NCBI GenBank assembly: GCA_001600095.1
Contig: BCIX01000006.1
Span: forward strand, 1,054,001 to 1,118,000
DNA from: Bullera alba
Taxonomy: Eukaryota; Basidiomycota; Tremellomycetes; Tremellales; Bulleraceae
DNA: 64,000 nt
Reading direction: 5' to 3'
Below, one piece after another: positions 31,094 to 41,534 of this stretch. How positions within the stretch are numbered: position 1 is the stretch's first letter; each line of letters opens with the position of its first letter. The notes below the pieces were generated by a model that had not been told where the DNA came from, did no database searches, and saw only the letters and a program-made list of their open reading frames with translations. The translations under genes were made by a program, and so were the position numbers.

Positions 31094-32617
31094 ATGCCAG
31101 GGAGCTTTCAATCCTTTACATCCAATACACAACGACCTACCCCACAAAGAGCGAGCTCCAGCTATACATCATATTCAAACCCTCCCAAAGTCTCATCCCC
31201 GACCTCATCCCGTGGAGATCTCCCCCGTCGTCGACAAACTGCCCGTCATCTTGAGCACGAATACATGGCGGAAGATAGATCCCAACCGGCGACACCTACG
31301 CCCAAGCGTGGTCCGCGGAGGCGGAAGCCTCGGGCACCGGGGCCTGGTGGTGTTGATGGATTTCAGCAAGCGACCAACAATGTCGGAGACGCCTTTGGCG
31401 GTGGTGCTGGCGAGGGACAGGGCTATGAAGCCGATGGACCAGATGCAGGACCTTCATCCGAGGATGACGAGATGTTGATGGATCTTCTGGGCGTACAATC
31501 ACCACCGCCATCAGAACAGCAGACCGCCGCTGCGGCTTCCATTCCCGGGTTGTTGGCTGTATCAAAGCAAGATCTGAACGAGTCGAGAGGCAAGCAGAAG
31601 AATGGAGCACGGAAGAACAAGTCGAGCAGGATGGACGACGAGCTGGACGATCTGATCACGAAGGAGGATGCCAATGGCGCCAGTCCTGTCCCTACCGCAC
31701 GAAAGACACGGAACCGGAAGGCACAGACGAAGCAGGAGGATAGCACCTCTCTCTCGGAGGGAGAAGCAAAACGTCGACCAGGCAAGCCATCGGGGGACAA
31801 CGACCTGACCGTCTCCAACCCTGTATCCAGCTTGAGCGCCTCCCGTCCCAAATCAGGCAAATCTCAACGTAACGGTATTCCAGTCCCACCCAAATCTGAG
31901 TCGTCCACGCCCTTCGAGATGCTGTCTCTGAGTCAGAGTCTGCCCACATCAGGCTTTATGGCCCCTCCGAAAGCCTCGAAGAATGCGAACGGGAAGAAGG
32001 ATGCGAAGGGCAAAGGGAAGAAGGAGGCCGCTGCTGGGGATGAGAGCTTGGTATGGGATATGCCGGATGAAAGTGGTCCCAGTTCGAACCAGGCTCTCAC
32101 GTGGCAACAACAACTCCAATCGACCGGGCCAAGCAATGACTCTCCTCGACGATCGAAGCAATCGACTCCCCAATCCGGCTCGACAAACTCGGAACGCAAG
32201 TCTCGCTCCCGACCTGGTTCAACCCAGAACATGCTTCACATGCCTAATCCACCTTCCGCTATGACTTCATCTCCACTAGTGCCCAGACCAGCGCATGCCA
32301 GGAGGCAATCTGCCGATGGATCTATTCCAATCAGTCGATTCGACGATACTATCCCCTTTCACACTGGCTTTAATGTCAATCGAGCTCCCCAAACGCCAGC
32401 CAAATTGCCCACCAACATGACTGCCGCGACCTCGCTGCCCATCGTACACGGCGAGTTCCCAAGGATCAAGGGCAATGGTGGAGCAAAAGGCCCATTGGCC
32501 AATCTCGCAGCAAGCGAGGGTGGCCCGGGTCAAGATGGCATCAAGTACGCTGGACCCACCTTCCACAACTCCCCCCACGCGGCTAGCCTTCCGAAACCCG
32601 ACATGGACGACTTCTGA
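31094..32617 (+). CDS. Disordered protein with EDC1/PNRC-type decapping motif
   Basis: A single exon of 507 residues runs from ATG 31094 (MPGSFQSFTSNTQRPTP) to TGA 32617. Nearly all of it is low complexity: Ser, Pro, Lys, Gln and Gly runs, basic patches (PKRGPRRRKPRAPG) and an acidic DDEMLMDLLGVQ helix. The only conserved block is at the C-terminus: IKYAGPTFHNSPHAASLPKP followed by DMDDF. This matches the Y-A-G-x-x-F-x-x-x-P-x-x-x-x-L-P-x-P motif by which yeast Edc1/Edc2 and animal PNRC proteins grip Dcp1 and stimulate Dcp2. The likely role is an activator of mRNA decapping in cytoplasmic P-bodies. Earlier in-frame starts exist only at non-ATG codons. Confidence 0.75.
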   Translation: MPGSFQSFTSNTQRPTPQRASSSYTSYSNPPKVSSPTSSRGDLPRRRQTARHLEHEYMAEDRSQPATPTPKRGPRRRKPRAPGPGGVDGFQQATNNVGDAFGGGAGEGQGYEADGPDAGPSSEDDEMLMDLLGVQSPPPSEQQTAAAASIPGLLAVSKQDLNESRGKQKNGARKNKSSRMDDELDDLITKEDANGASPVPTARKTRNRKAQTKQEDSTSLSEGEAKRRPGKPSGDNDLTVSNPVSSLSASRPKSGKSQRNGIPVPPKSESSTPFEMLSLSQSLPTSGFMAPPKASKNANGKKDAKGKGKKEAAAGDESLVWDMPDESGPSSNQALTWQQQLQSTGPSNDSPRRSKQSTPQSGSTNSERKSRSRPGSTQNMLHMPNPPSAMTSSPLVPRPAHARRQSADGSIPISRFDDTIPFHTGFNVNRAPQTPAKLPTNMTAATSLPIVHGEFPRIKGNGGAKGPLANLAASEGGPGQDGIKYAGPTFHNSPHAASLPKPDMDDF

Positions 32618-33114
32618 GGGAGTGTATTTCAACTCGTCAATCGCTTTTGTTTCTCTATCTCGCTCATCTCGACGATCACACTCAACGACACAAAGTGCAT
32701 GTCCGCGTTCACATCCTGGATCAATGTCTGTTGTCAACTCCCGCACTGTAGAATCAACAAAACATCAAACATCAATCAACGTCAGCACGCCATTCTCGGC
32801 ATCGACTCTCACTTACATCACCATCGTTTTTAGGTGAACAACCCCGTTTTAATCATCTTTTTCCGTCAATTCTTCACACCGGTCATGTCATAGACCGCAT
32901 TCCGACACAATCCAAGTCCTTGCCGACCCCCAAGGCCTAGTGAGAGAGGAGGAGCGGAGGAGAGGAGGAGTGGGGCAGAGGAGGAGGAGGAGTGGATTTG
33001 CAGAGCAGTTCAACCTGTCTGTGAGGAGGATGTCCCTAGAATGCAACACATTTCGGGGAATGTGCAATGAGTGCTAATTCGCATACTGATACAACTGTGA
33101 TATCTGACGAATAG
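32618..33114. other. Convergent intergenic region
   Basis: This region is between the decapping-motif gene and the GPATCH1 gene. Apart from the polypurine tract no gene or RNA is seen. Confidence 0.4.
32942..32996 (+). repeat. Polypurine tract (AGG-rich)
   Basis: About 55 bases are almost entirely A and G on the plus strand (GAGGAGCGGAGGAGAGGAGG, later GAGGAGGAGGAG), broken by three pyrimidines. It lies between the 3' ends of two convergent genes. It could form triplex DNA or act as a pyrimidine-rich segment in minus-strand RNA. Confidence 0.8.
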
Positions 33115-36108
33115 CTACATGAAATCCGCGGCGCCCTTCCTGCTTGCCAGCTTCGGTTGTATTGCCGGTTTCTCCACCCACTCCTCCTCGCCCTCGCCCG
33201 CCATGACGACCTCTCGCTCCTGCGCTTGCTCTCGCGATTCCACGTCCTTGGGCCGTTTCTTCTTCTTGTCGATCTTCACAGCCGTGGCCTCTTCCTCGTC
33301 TTCGCCCACAGCGAAGGAAAGTGCTCCTTGGCGCTTTCGCTTCTTCTTCTCCGATTTCTCCTTCTTCCGCTCCTCTCTGCTCTTCTCGTCATCGTCATCA
33401 CGCTTCTTGAACACGGGCTTGAACGTGGCGAGGTCGACCGGGGCCTCTTTGACAGGGTACGGATCCTGTCCGACCGTCACGATCTCCGTATGAGCTGTCT
33501 GCCCATTCGCAGTCTGAACTGGTGGTACAACTTCTTTCCCTTTGGCCTCCTCTTCCTCATCATCGTCCTCTTCGTCGTCGGAGGCGAAGATGGCTTTGAA
33601 GATGTCGATACTGGGTTTTGTATAGCTCAACGTGTCCCGACCTTGGTTGATGTCCTCTGCCATTCCCACCTCGCCGATATTCCTCGGTCTTCTTTCCTCC
33701 TGGCCATCCCCATCTCCACTTTGTCCCGGCGCCGGCGTCGAGGATGCACCATCGGGAGCTTTGTAGATGAATTTATCCTCCCAAGAAGCGTCGTTCTTTG
33801 GCAGGGGCAGTCCATCGGCCGTCCGAGTGCCATTCGAGGTGTCGATCGTAATTGTCTTGGGCGCACCATCGGGATGGGGGTCTGCAACGCCGAAACGCTT
33901 GCACAGGAGTTTGACGGGATAAAAGTCTGTGACCACACGAGTCATCTTGCCGTACATCCCATTATGGGCTGCTTCCTCCCTCGGCGTCATGTCCTTCTTG
34001 ACGTGCAGCTGTTCCGCCTCTTTGGCCTCTTTCGCCCTTTCCATGTCCGCTTTCGCCTTCTCCGCGTCGTACATGTGCAGACCAGGTCTGGCCTGTTTGA
34101 GATCCGAGCTGGCCAGAGCGCTGGAACCGGCGGTAAATCGGCTCGACATTGCGAAGCTCATGGGCTTGAAGATTCTCGCTGAGGCAGCAAAGTCGTCGAG
34201 CTCCTTGTTGATCTCGTCGAACGTGCCAGAGCGGAGTTGAGGATTGGGCTCTTTCGTGTTATACGTCTGTGATGTTAGGTATGATCGATATCGTTCTTGC
34301 TTGGGAAGATCATCGCCAAAGGGGATAAAGCCTTTAAGAGCCGCAGAAGCTGTTCTTGGGGATAATGGCGGTATGACGACCTCGTCCGCCGGTGGAAGAG
34401 TTTGGGGCTGCCCTTGATCTTCGGACATTGCAAGCGGTGGAGGGGGCTGAGACCGGGATGATTTTGCTAGAGCCGCCATACGCTCTTGATCCTTTTGCGA
34501 CATGTAATCGTGAACCGATCTGGCTTGCGACACACGCTGTTCTTCACCCAGAGCGGCTCCGCGCTATTCATAGATCAGCACCGATCCCTCAAATGATCAC
34601 GACACAGTCTACACACCTGCTCGAACGTCAAAGGTCGGCCCTGTTGACCTCTGATGACCTCCTTAGTCTCCTTCTTTGCGCCGGGGCCTTCGTCCCACTT
34701 CCGCGTCGTGCCCCATACTCGGGCAGGCCGAGGTCTCCAATCAGGCGGAATCTCTGGCATCTCGAACCTGCGCTACAGTCAATAATCTGCCTGAGAGAAA
34801 CAGGTCGGATTCACGTACCATTTATCTGGGGGAACACCTTTGCTATCCAATTCGAATCCAGGCAACACTGGTCGGCCATCGTGCCATTGATGCTGATTTG
34901 CCTGACTTGCATCGCTCCGTCCAGCTGGCTTTTTGAAAGCCGGCCTGGATGGTCCTCCCATGACGATTACCTCGTCCTCCTCGTCTCCAAAGTCATAAGC
35001 GACACGATGAGAGGTGGATGATTCCTCGCCATATGGATCGTCCTCGTCATCATCTGGAGCTCTTGTCCCTAAGACTATCGGCGAGGATCAGCAACCAGTC
35101 ACTGGCATGTGCACCGAATACAACCGGCAGCCGACTCTCTCACTCACTTGCTCGCTTGCCGGGTAATGGTCCCATCCCTTGACCCTTCTCAAAGCCCAAA
35201 CCCTGTTTATCCTCCTTGGGCAGGAAAACCAACAGCTTAACATCTCTTGGTGCGAATAGATGTTTCCCGACAATCTCCTCATCCTCCACATCGTTCTCAT
35301 CTTGGATCTTGCCTCTGGCCAGTTTGGCTTCTTGAAGTCGTAACTTTCTTGCTGTGACTCTCGGTCCTATACCCTGACCCGGTCGCCAGCCCAGTTTCTG
35401 CAACAACGTCTCCCCTATCGAAGTCCTGGTCGGGGCGATCAAAGACTCCAGGGCTGACGGCAGGCCTTGAGCTGCGGGAGCTCGTTGACCGGCAAAGGCT
35501 TCGTTCTTGAAGGTATCAGTGTTCTCGAGATGCCTATCCGATTTCATTTGCTCGAGATCCTCTTCATCCATGAAGTCCTCCGCTCGTTGCACTTTGGAAG
35601 CCCGGTTATTCCGGGAGGATTTGAAGGTCGATGGTGCCCATCCTGAATGTTGTCAGTACGGGCATGACTGGAGATCACCGGAAGGACAGCCTATGACACA
35701 CCTTCCTTGGAGCCCGCAGTGTTGAAGTATCCTGCAGAGAAACCTCCTGTCCAAGCACCATGGAATCGCCGCCGCCCTTGCTCATCCCTCGCCTATATAT
35801 CATTGTCAGCATGCAGACTCGACTATCGCACGCCGCTGTCGACTGAGTGTCATGGCAGGGTGTACGGTACTCATACTCACCTCTTGCTGCCATTCTGGAA
35901 CATATTCCAGTTGATCCTTCTTGTGATTCGACAGCGCCGGCAGAGGAGTACCAATCTGAATGTGATGGTCAGCTGCAGCTCATCATAATCGAGGTTGCAG
36001 ATCGTCTTGGTTCAAGGTGTAGCTCACCAGGACAAAAGATTCGTTCAGATAGGCACTGTTCAAGTTGATGTTCTCGAGCTCGAGCTTGTGCTTCAGCCGA
36101 GACGTCAT
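33115..36108 (-). CDS. G-patch domain protein 1 (GPATCH1) homologue
   Basis: About nine exons on the minus strand run from ATG 36108 to a stop at 33115, giving some 850 residues. The N-terminus is diagnostic: [18 protein letters not shown], then [20 protein letters not shown] and [19 protein letters not shown], then [15 protein letters not shown]. The G-patch follows as [20 protein letters not shown]. Later blocks include [48 protein letters not shown] and the C-terminal acidic [14 protein letters not shown] before a Lys-rich tail. GPATCH1 (DUF1604) proteins occur in the spliceosome with DHX35-type helicases, which G-patches activate. The gene diverges from the phosphoacetylglucosamine mutase gene across only 276 bases, so the two probably share a promoter region. 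Confidence 0.92.
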
Positions 36109-36384
36109 TTTGGCCTCCCTTCTCCCCGACCTCCAATGCTCCTGGAGACTGCGGCTACTCAATGATAGTGAGCTGAGAGTAGAGTTGCTCACCGCAACTC
36201 GCAAGAGCCTGTTTCATCGTCGTCCACCTTCCCAATATTTGATTCCGTCACCACCTCGTGTCCACCTCCACTCGACGTGTTCACCCTTCAATCATTCACC
36301 GTCTATTCTGTCGTCAAGTCGAGCTAGCCTATACCCACACACCTCAGTCTACCCTGCAGTCTTCGATACCAGCATAGATATACA

Positions 36385-38366
36385 ATGGCTGCTTCACCAG
36401 AACAAGCGGCTCACGCGCACGGCGTCCTGCTCTCTTCGCTCGAGAAGGCAGCGGACCGATACCCCAAGCCAGAGGGCACCAGCTTCTCGTACGGCACTGC
36501 CGGGTTCAGAACCTTGTGAGGGGCGATGTTATGACAACATAAGGATATATGCTAATCGATGATGGTAGAGCGACCCGACTGCCGTCTGTGGTGTTCAGAG
36601 TCGCTCTGCTCGCTGTACTGAGGTCAAAGCGCCTCGAGGGCGCTACCATCGGAGTGATGATCACCGCGTCGCATAACCCAGAGCCAGTGAGTTCGACCGG
36701 ATCCATGGATCTTCAATCACTCGACCGCTATGTTATGTTGAATCAGGCCATGAAGTTGACGATTGTTCTAGGACAACGGTGTCAAGCTGGTAGACCCATC
36801 AGGCGAGATGCTCGACCAGTCCTGGGAGCAACACGCGACGGCGTTGGCCAATTGCCCTTCAACCTCATCCCTCATCTCCACATTCACCACTCTCGCCACC
36901 CACCTCCGTGTTGACCTCTCGACACCAGCTTCCATCGTCTATGCAAGGGACACGCGACCTTCAGGGCCTGACCTGTATGCCGCGTTGGAAGCGGGTTTGC
37001 AAGCATTCGGAGAGAGTGTCAAGACGGTCGACGTCGGAATCACGACCACCCCTGTACTTCACTATGTGGTCAAGGCGACGAATGACAAGTCGGGCGAATA
37101 CGGTGTTGCCACGATAGATGGATATATGCAGAAGACGGCGAAGGCGTTCAAGACACTCATTGTAAGTCGATTTTGCTCTGCTGTCTCGTGCAATTTATCC
37201 TTCAGCTGATCATCCGAGAATAGGGCAGTAGAGGGCCTCTGCCACCGCTCTACGTCGACTGTGCCAATGGTGTTGGAGCTACAGCTCTCAAGCAATTCAG
37301 CCCTTTGGTTTCCGATATCATCTCCCTCGTTCCCATCAACGATCACTTGTCTACGCCCGGTGCGCTTAACTCGCAATGTGGAGCCGACTACGTCAAGACG
37401 AAACAGGCCCTCCCGCCTTCTATCGTCTCTGAGGGCATCTTGACGAAACCCGACACCAAAGGCTGCAGCTTTGACGGTGATGCCGATCGTCTGATCTACT
37501 ACTACCTGCGAGACGGCAAGGACTTTAGACTGCTCGACGGGGACAAGATCGCTGTTATGGTGGCATTGTTCCTCGGGGATCTAGTCAAGAAAGCCAAGCT
37601 GGCCGAAGGGGATGACGGCTTGAAAGTTGGTGTTGTGCAAACAGCATATGCGAATGGAAGCTCGACGAAATACCTCAAGAGTGTAAGTCTAGCTATTAGG
37701 TCTGCCCTTATGAGCCGACACGTCTTTTAGCGAAACATTCCTGTGACTTGCGTGCCCACTGGAGTCAAATACCTGCACCACGCTGCACAGCGATATCCCA
37801 TCGGAGTGTACTTCGAGGCCAATGGTCACGGCACGGTCGTCTTCTCCGCTGCGGCACTGTCGACTCTCAAGAACGCTGAACCGCATTCACCCGACGAGGC
37901 CAATGCCATCAAGCAGCTCATTGCGTTCTCAGACCTGATCAACCAAGCAGTCGGGGACGCACTCTCCGACATGCTTCTCGTGGAGACTGTGCTCGCTCAT
38001 CGAGGATGGGGAGCGCAGGAATGGGATGCGGGTTATGAGGACTTGCCTAATCGATTGGTCAAGGTCGAAGTCCCGGACAGAGGGCTGTTCACGACTGAAG
38101 ATGCGGAAAGGAAGCTAAAAACGCCGGGTGGTCTGCAGGGGATGATCGACGACGCTGTGAGGAAGGTGGACATGGGACGATCATTCGTTAGGCCCAGTGG
38201 GACTGAGGACTGCGTTCGAGTCTATGCCGAGGCGAAGACGACTCCAGAGGCTGATGGTGAGTGCCCCTGGAAATGTTTTACATCGATGACAGGGATGCTG
38301 ATGAGCCGTGCAGGTCTCGCTTCCACTGTGACTGATTTGGTCAGACATGCCAGTAACATGAACTAA
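36385..38366 (+). CDS. PCM1: Phosphoacetylglucosamine mutase
   Basis: Six exons encode about 545 residues from ATG 36385 to TAA 38366. The enzyme interconverts GlcNAc-6-P and GlcNAc-1-P on the way to UDP-GlcNAc, which feeds chitin, N-glycans and GPI anchors in the cytosol. All four alpha-phosphohexomutase sites are visible: the catalytic serine loop GVMITASHNPEPDNGVK (the intron falls between EP and DN), the metal loop CSFDGDADRLIYYY, the sugar-binding GVYFEANGHGTVVFS, and the phosphate-binding SFVRPSGTEDCVRVYAE. N-terminal FSYGTAGFR also matches. Introns are short, with GTGAGT or GTAAGT donors in all but the first (GTGAGG). Confidence 0.95.
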
Positions 38367-38717
38367 GTAGAGTTCAGTAGAGTGCATCCATTGACTCCGC
38401 TGTGAGATAGACGATGCACTTGTTTCATGTTGCCGGCTCAGTTTGCCGCTTTGCCACCCGGTTGCGTCACGACAACCGGGGCTCCGGTTCTCATTCGCAG
38501 GGACACGGCCCACCCGCCCACGGACGGGGTCGCAACTCGCATCATGTCGCATCCCTGCTGGCGGCTGCTGCTGCTGCTCATAACGAGCGTGTCGCTGGCG
38601 TTACTCCATAGCACCAGCAAGCTCAGTGACAGGCAGACCTGACCTGAAATCTCCGAGCGATAGTACTAGCTGCGAGTCACGTCTGGACGAGAAGCTCTTG
38701 GAGCGAGGACAAGCGTC
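38367..38717. other. Intergenic region upstream of MEMO1
   Basis: This lies between the mutase stop and the MEMO1 ATG. A short CTG/GCT run (GGCGGCTGCTGCTGCTGCTC) occurs near 38559-38578. No gene is supported. Confidence 0.35.
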
Positions 38718-40195
38718 ATGTCCGCCAGGTGAGCTGAAAGCCGTTTGATGTTGAATGCTCAGCTCATGCTCTGCAGTACTCGAAAGGCCACGCACGCTGG
38801 AAGCTGGTACACATCCAGCGGTACGCTGGCACGGCATGAAGGCGCCCGAAGTAGCTGACGAGTTCTTCAGGTACCAAGCTGGAACAGGAGCTTCAAGCCA
38901 ATTTGGACAAGGTGACACCCTTGCCGGAACTCGACTACAGTCCCCCGGTCCAGAATGCCAAAGCCATCATTGCGCCGTGAGCCAGCTGGCACGTCTGCAA
39001 AGGCGGCTAAAAGCTGATCTGAGAGCAGTCACGCCGGTTATAGCTACTCTGGACCAGCGGCAGCATGGGCCTATGCCGCTGTGCCGACGGACCAGATGTG
39101 AGTGGGATATGATCCAGCTACATCCTCTGGTATTAATTCGACTGAAATGTAGCTGACAACATGCTGCAGCAAGAGAGTCATCCTTATCGGACCCTCTCAT
39201 CACGCTTATATCCCCGGAGTGGCCATATCACCCTTCAAGTCCTACGACACACCACTCGGTGATATCCCATTGGACCTCGACGGTGAGTGCTATCGGCTAG
39301 TCCACAGCTGACGAAATGGGCTCCAGTGATCAAAGAGCTCGACGCCACGGGACACTTCGAGCATGTGAAAGGTTCGGTAGATGAAGATGAGCATTCGCTC
39401 GAGATGCACCTCCCATACATCCGACATATCTTCAAAGGGTATGTACGCCATTCCACAGATCGCTTTTCAGTGCTGATGACAAAGATTAGACGAGACGACT
39501 TGAAGCTGGTTCCCCTGATCGTGGGCCATCCGTCTGGAAACAATTCCGAGAAGGTCGTCTCGGCACTGGAGAAGTACTGGAAAGACTCGGAGACGTTCTT
39601 CATCATCTCCAGTGACTTCTGCCACTGGTAAGTGGTCGTTATACAGCAGCCTATCCATTGAAGGTTGGCGGGGCTTGACTGACAATGTCCTGTTTAGGGG
39701 ATCTCGATTTAGATGTACCCCATACTACCCCAACGTCCCATCACTAGCGAATCCCGTTCCACCAGTTCCTCAGCGCAGCCGTCCTGCGTCCAGCGACCCT
39801 CCAGAGTTAGTGAGAACCTTCAAAAAGGCCAGTCCGGAAGTGCCCATTTGGCAGAGTATTGAGTATATGGATCACGAGGGGATTGATCTGTTGAGGCAGC
39901 CAGCCAGCAAGGGTGCTTTGGAGAAGTGGGAGGCGTATTTCAGTAGAACCAAGGTGAGTTCATGGCCCAAAGGTCACTCCTTGGCTCGGGAGAAGATTGC
40001 TGACATGTGTCCCAGAACACGATCTGTGGTCGAGGGCCGATCTCCCTCCTGGTCCAGTTGATCCAATTCGTACATGCGGAGCAGGAGGGTCCAAAGCCAA
40101 AATTCGTATTTGTGAGGTATGAGCAGAGTTCGCAGTGTGTCTCGGGGGACGATAGCAGTGTGAGCTATGTGAGCGGGGTGTTGAGGACTCCATAG
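38718..40195 (+). CDS. MEMO1: MEMO1-family protein
   Basis: About nine exons encode roughly 345 residues. The first exon is only 11 nt (MSA plus two bases); the next gives TRKATHAGSWYTSSG, matching the family start (REASHAGSWY). The conserved blocks continue: AKAIIAPHAGYSYSGPAAAW, RVILIGPSHHAYIPG, DEDEHSLEMHLPYIRHIF, FFIISSDFCHWG, NTICGRGPISLLVQLIQF and a final QSSQCVSGDDSSVSYVSG. The His, Asp and Cys residues of the pocket (H in IIAPHAG, D in SSDFCHW, C in TICGR) are present. MEMO proteins are class III extradiol dioxygenase relatives. Human MEMO1 and yeast Mho1 are linked to copper/iron redox and motility signalling. Compared with human MEMO1 there is a 35-residue Pro-rich insert after CHWGSRFRCTPYYP. 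Confidence 0.93.
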
Positions 40196-40471
40196 TGAGC
40201 CGCAATGTGTAAATGTAGCGGGGTCGTAGATGAAGTAGACTGTGTCAGTACACCAACAATGTAAGGTATTCAGAAGATCCAATCTCCCCCAACTGAGCTA
40301 CACTGCGGGCAGTGCAAGAAGCCATGTCGTATGGGCAACGTTGTTGGTTTGTCGACATGTCCAGCAATTTCCGAGCCCTGCGCTTTTCCCGACATTGTCA
40401 CCTTAGGCACCTGAGAAACGCGGCAAGGTGGGTCCTGTTCAATGATACATCCCATGGAGTATCGAAAACGG
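40196..40471. other. Convergent intergenic region
   Basis: This is the 3' flanking sequence of MEMO1 (+) and of the complex I subunit (-). No additional gene is seen. Confidence 0.35.
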
Positions 40472-40972
40472 CTATAGGTGTGTGGGCGCATCCTCTTTCT
40501 CGATCTTCCTGAAACCCTCCATCTAGGCGGAAAATCAGCATCACACCCGATACAATCTGCCGACATGAGCGGGGGTCTCACCTTGTGCGACTTCAACATG
40601 CCAAGATATCTCAATGCCAGGTCTTTGCAATGCTCTGTAGCGTTGACGCCTTCTCCCTTGTAACACTTGTTCAATTCATCCCGGACGAGTCGGATTTCCA
40701 TCGTCTTGACCCATTGCTCCTTGATGTGGGCATCCTTCTTGGCCATGAGATCTACGACAGCGATCGGAGTGAATCATGAGATCGAGTTCCAGGGATTAGG
40801 AGAGGCAGTGAGGTGCGGAAGAGATTCAAGATTGTTTTCGGACGGAGAGTTAGGTGGTAGGGTAACAAAACGTCAGCTCTCGCTTTCATCGAGGACATAT
40901 GACCCGTTTCCAGCTATTTGACTCACCCTCGATCTCATTTGGCGTGGGGACGAATGATCTCTGCTCGCTCAT
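40472..40972 (-). CDS. Complex I subunit, NDUFB10 / fungal 12-kDa type
   Basis: Three exons on the minus strand give about 88 residues: MSEQRSFVPTPNEIE/D, then LMAKKDAHIKEQWVKTMEIR through YLGMLKSHK, then MEGFRKIEKEDAPTHL ending at 40472. The order IxEQWVxxMxxRLVRDELxKCY..EGVN..EHC...RYL matches the Neurospora 12.3-kDa subunit and mammalian NDUFB10 (PDSW), an accessory subunit of the membrane arm of NADH:ubiquinone oxidoreductase on the intermembrane-space side. Two Cys sit at the expected spacing. The first intron is long for this window (about 175 nt). Its presence means the organism has a rotenone-sensitive complex I, unlike baker's yeast. Confidence 0.88.
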
Positions 40973-41534
40973 GGTGGTCTATAGCTGGTCTAGCTGCAGA
41001 AACTGTCACCCATTTCCGGTTTAGAGCGAAGTGAAGCCTCGGCTGAACGAGGAGGGTCGAAGGGACGGAGTCAAATCTGGGAGTAGCGGAGATGGCACTG
41101 AACTCCGATTTTAGACTTCACTTTGACCTCCACCGGCTTGGTCGTGACTGGTTTCAGACGACCACCTACGCTCCGCCAGACCGTGCAATTAAGGTCAGGG
41201 ATCCTCCTCTTCTGTTCTCACTATTCGCATTCCATCTTCCTTCCTTACTTCATCCTTGGATCGACTTCATCCCCCCTTGACATTTCAAAGACGACTTGGT
41301 GACCAGAAACGCCAGACCCCGTGTCATTTTCCTTCAATGGCATGATCTGAGACTTCGGTCATCGCGTCTATCCCTCCTGTAGGGTCCTCATCTCCTCTTG
41401 AAAGGCACATCGCGTCTCACCTCCTTCACCCTTATCAGCTTCACTTCCATCCACTTCATTCAGTCAGAGGTATCTCAGGCTATCTCTTATTCATACTCGA
41501 AGCATCATCCCCATAGTTCTAGCTCCATTCCAAC
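40973..41534. promoter_or_regulatory. Divergent promoter region, complex I subunit / PUF protein
   Basis: The half nearest the PUF gene (about 41190-41530) is pyrimidine-rich on the plus strand, typical of a long 5' UTR. No start codon upstream of 41535 joins convincingly to the PUF frame. Confidence 0.35.

Noticed and set aside
33157..34182. 341-codon plus-strand frame opposite GPATCH1
   Set aside because: It is antisense to a recognisable GPATCH1 exon, Leu/Arg-rich, and without motifs.
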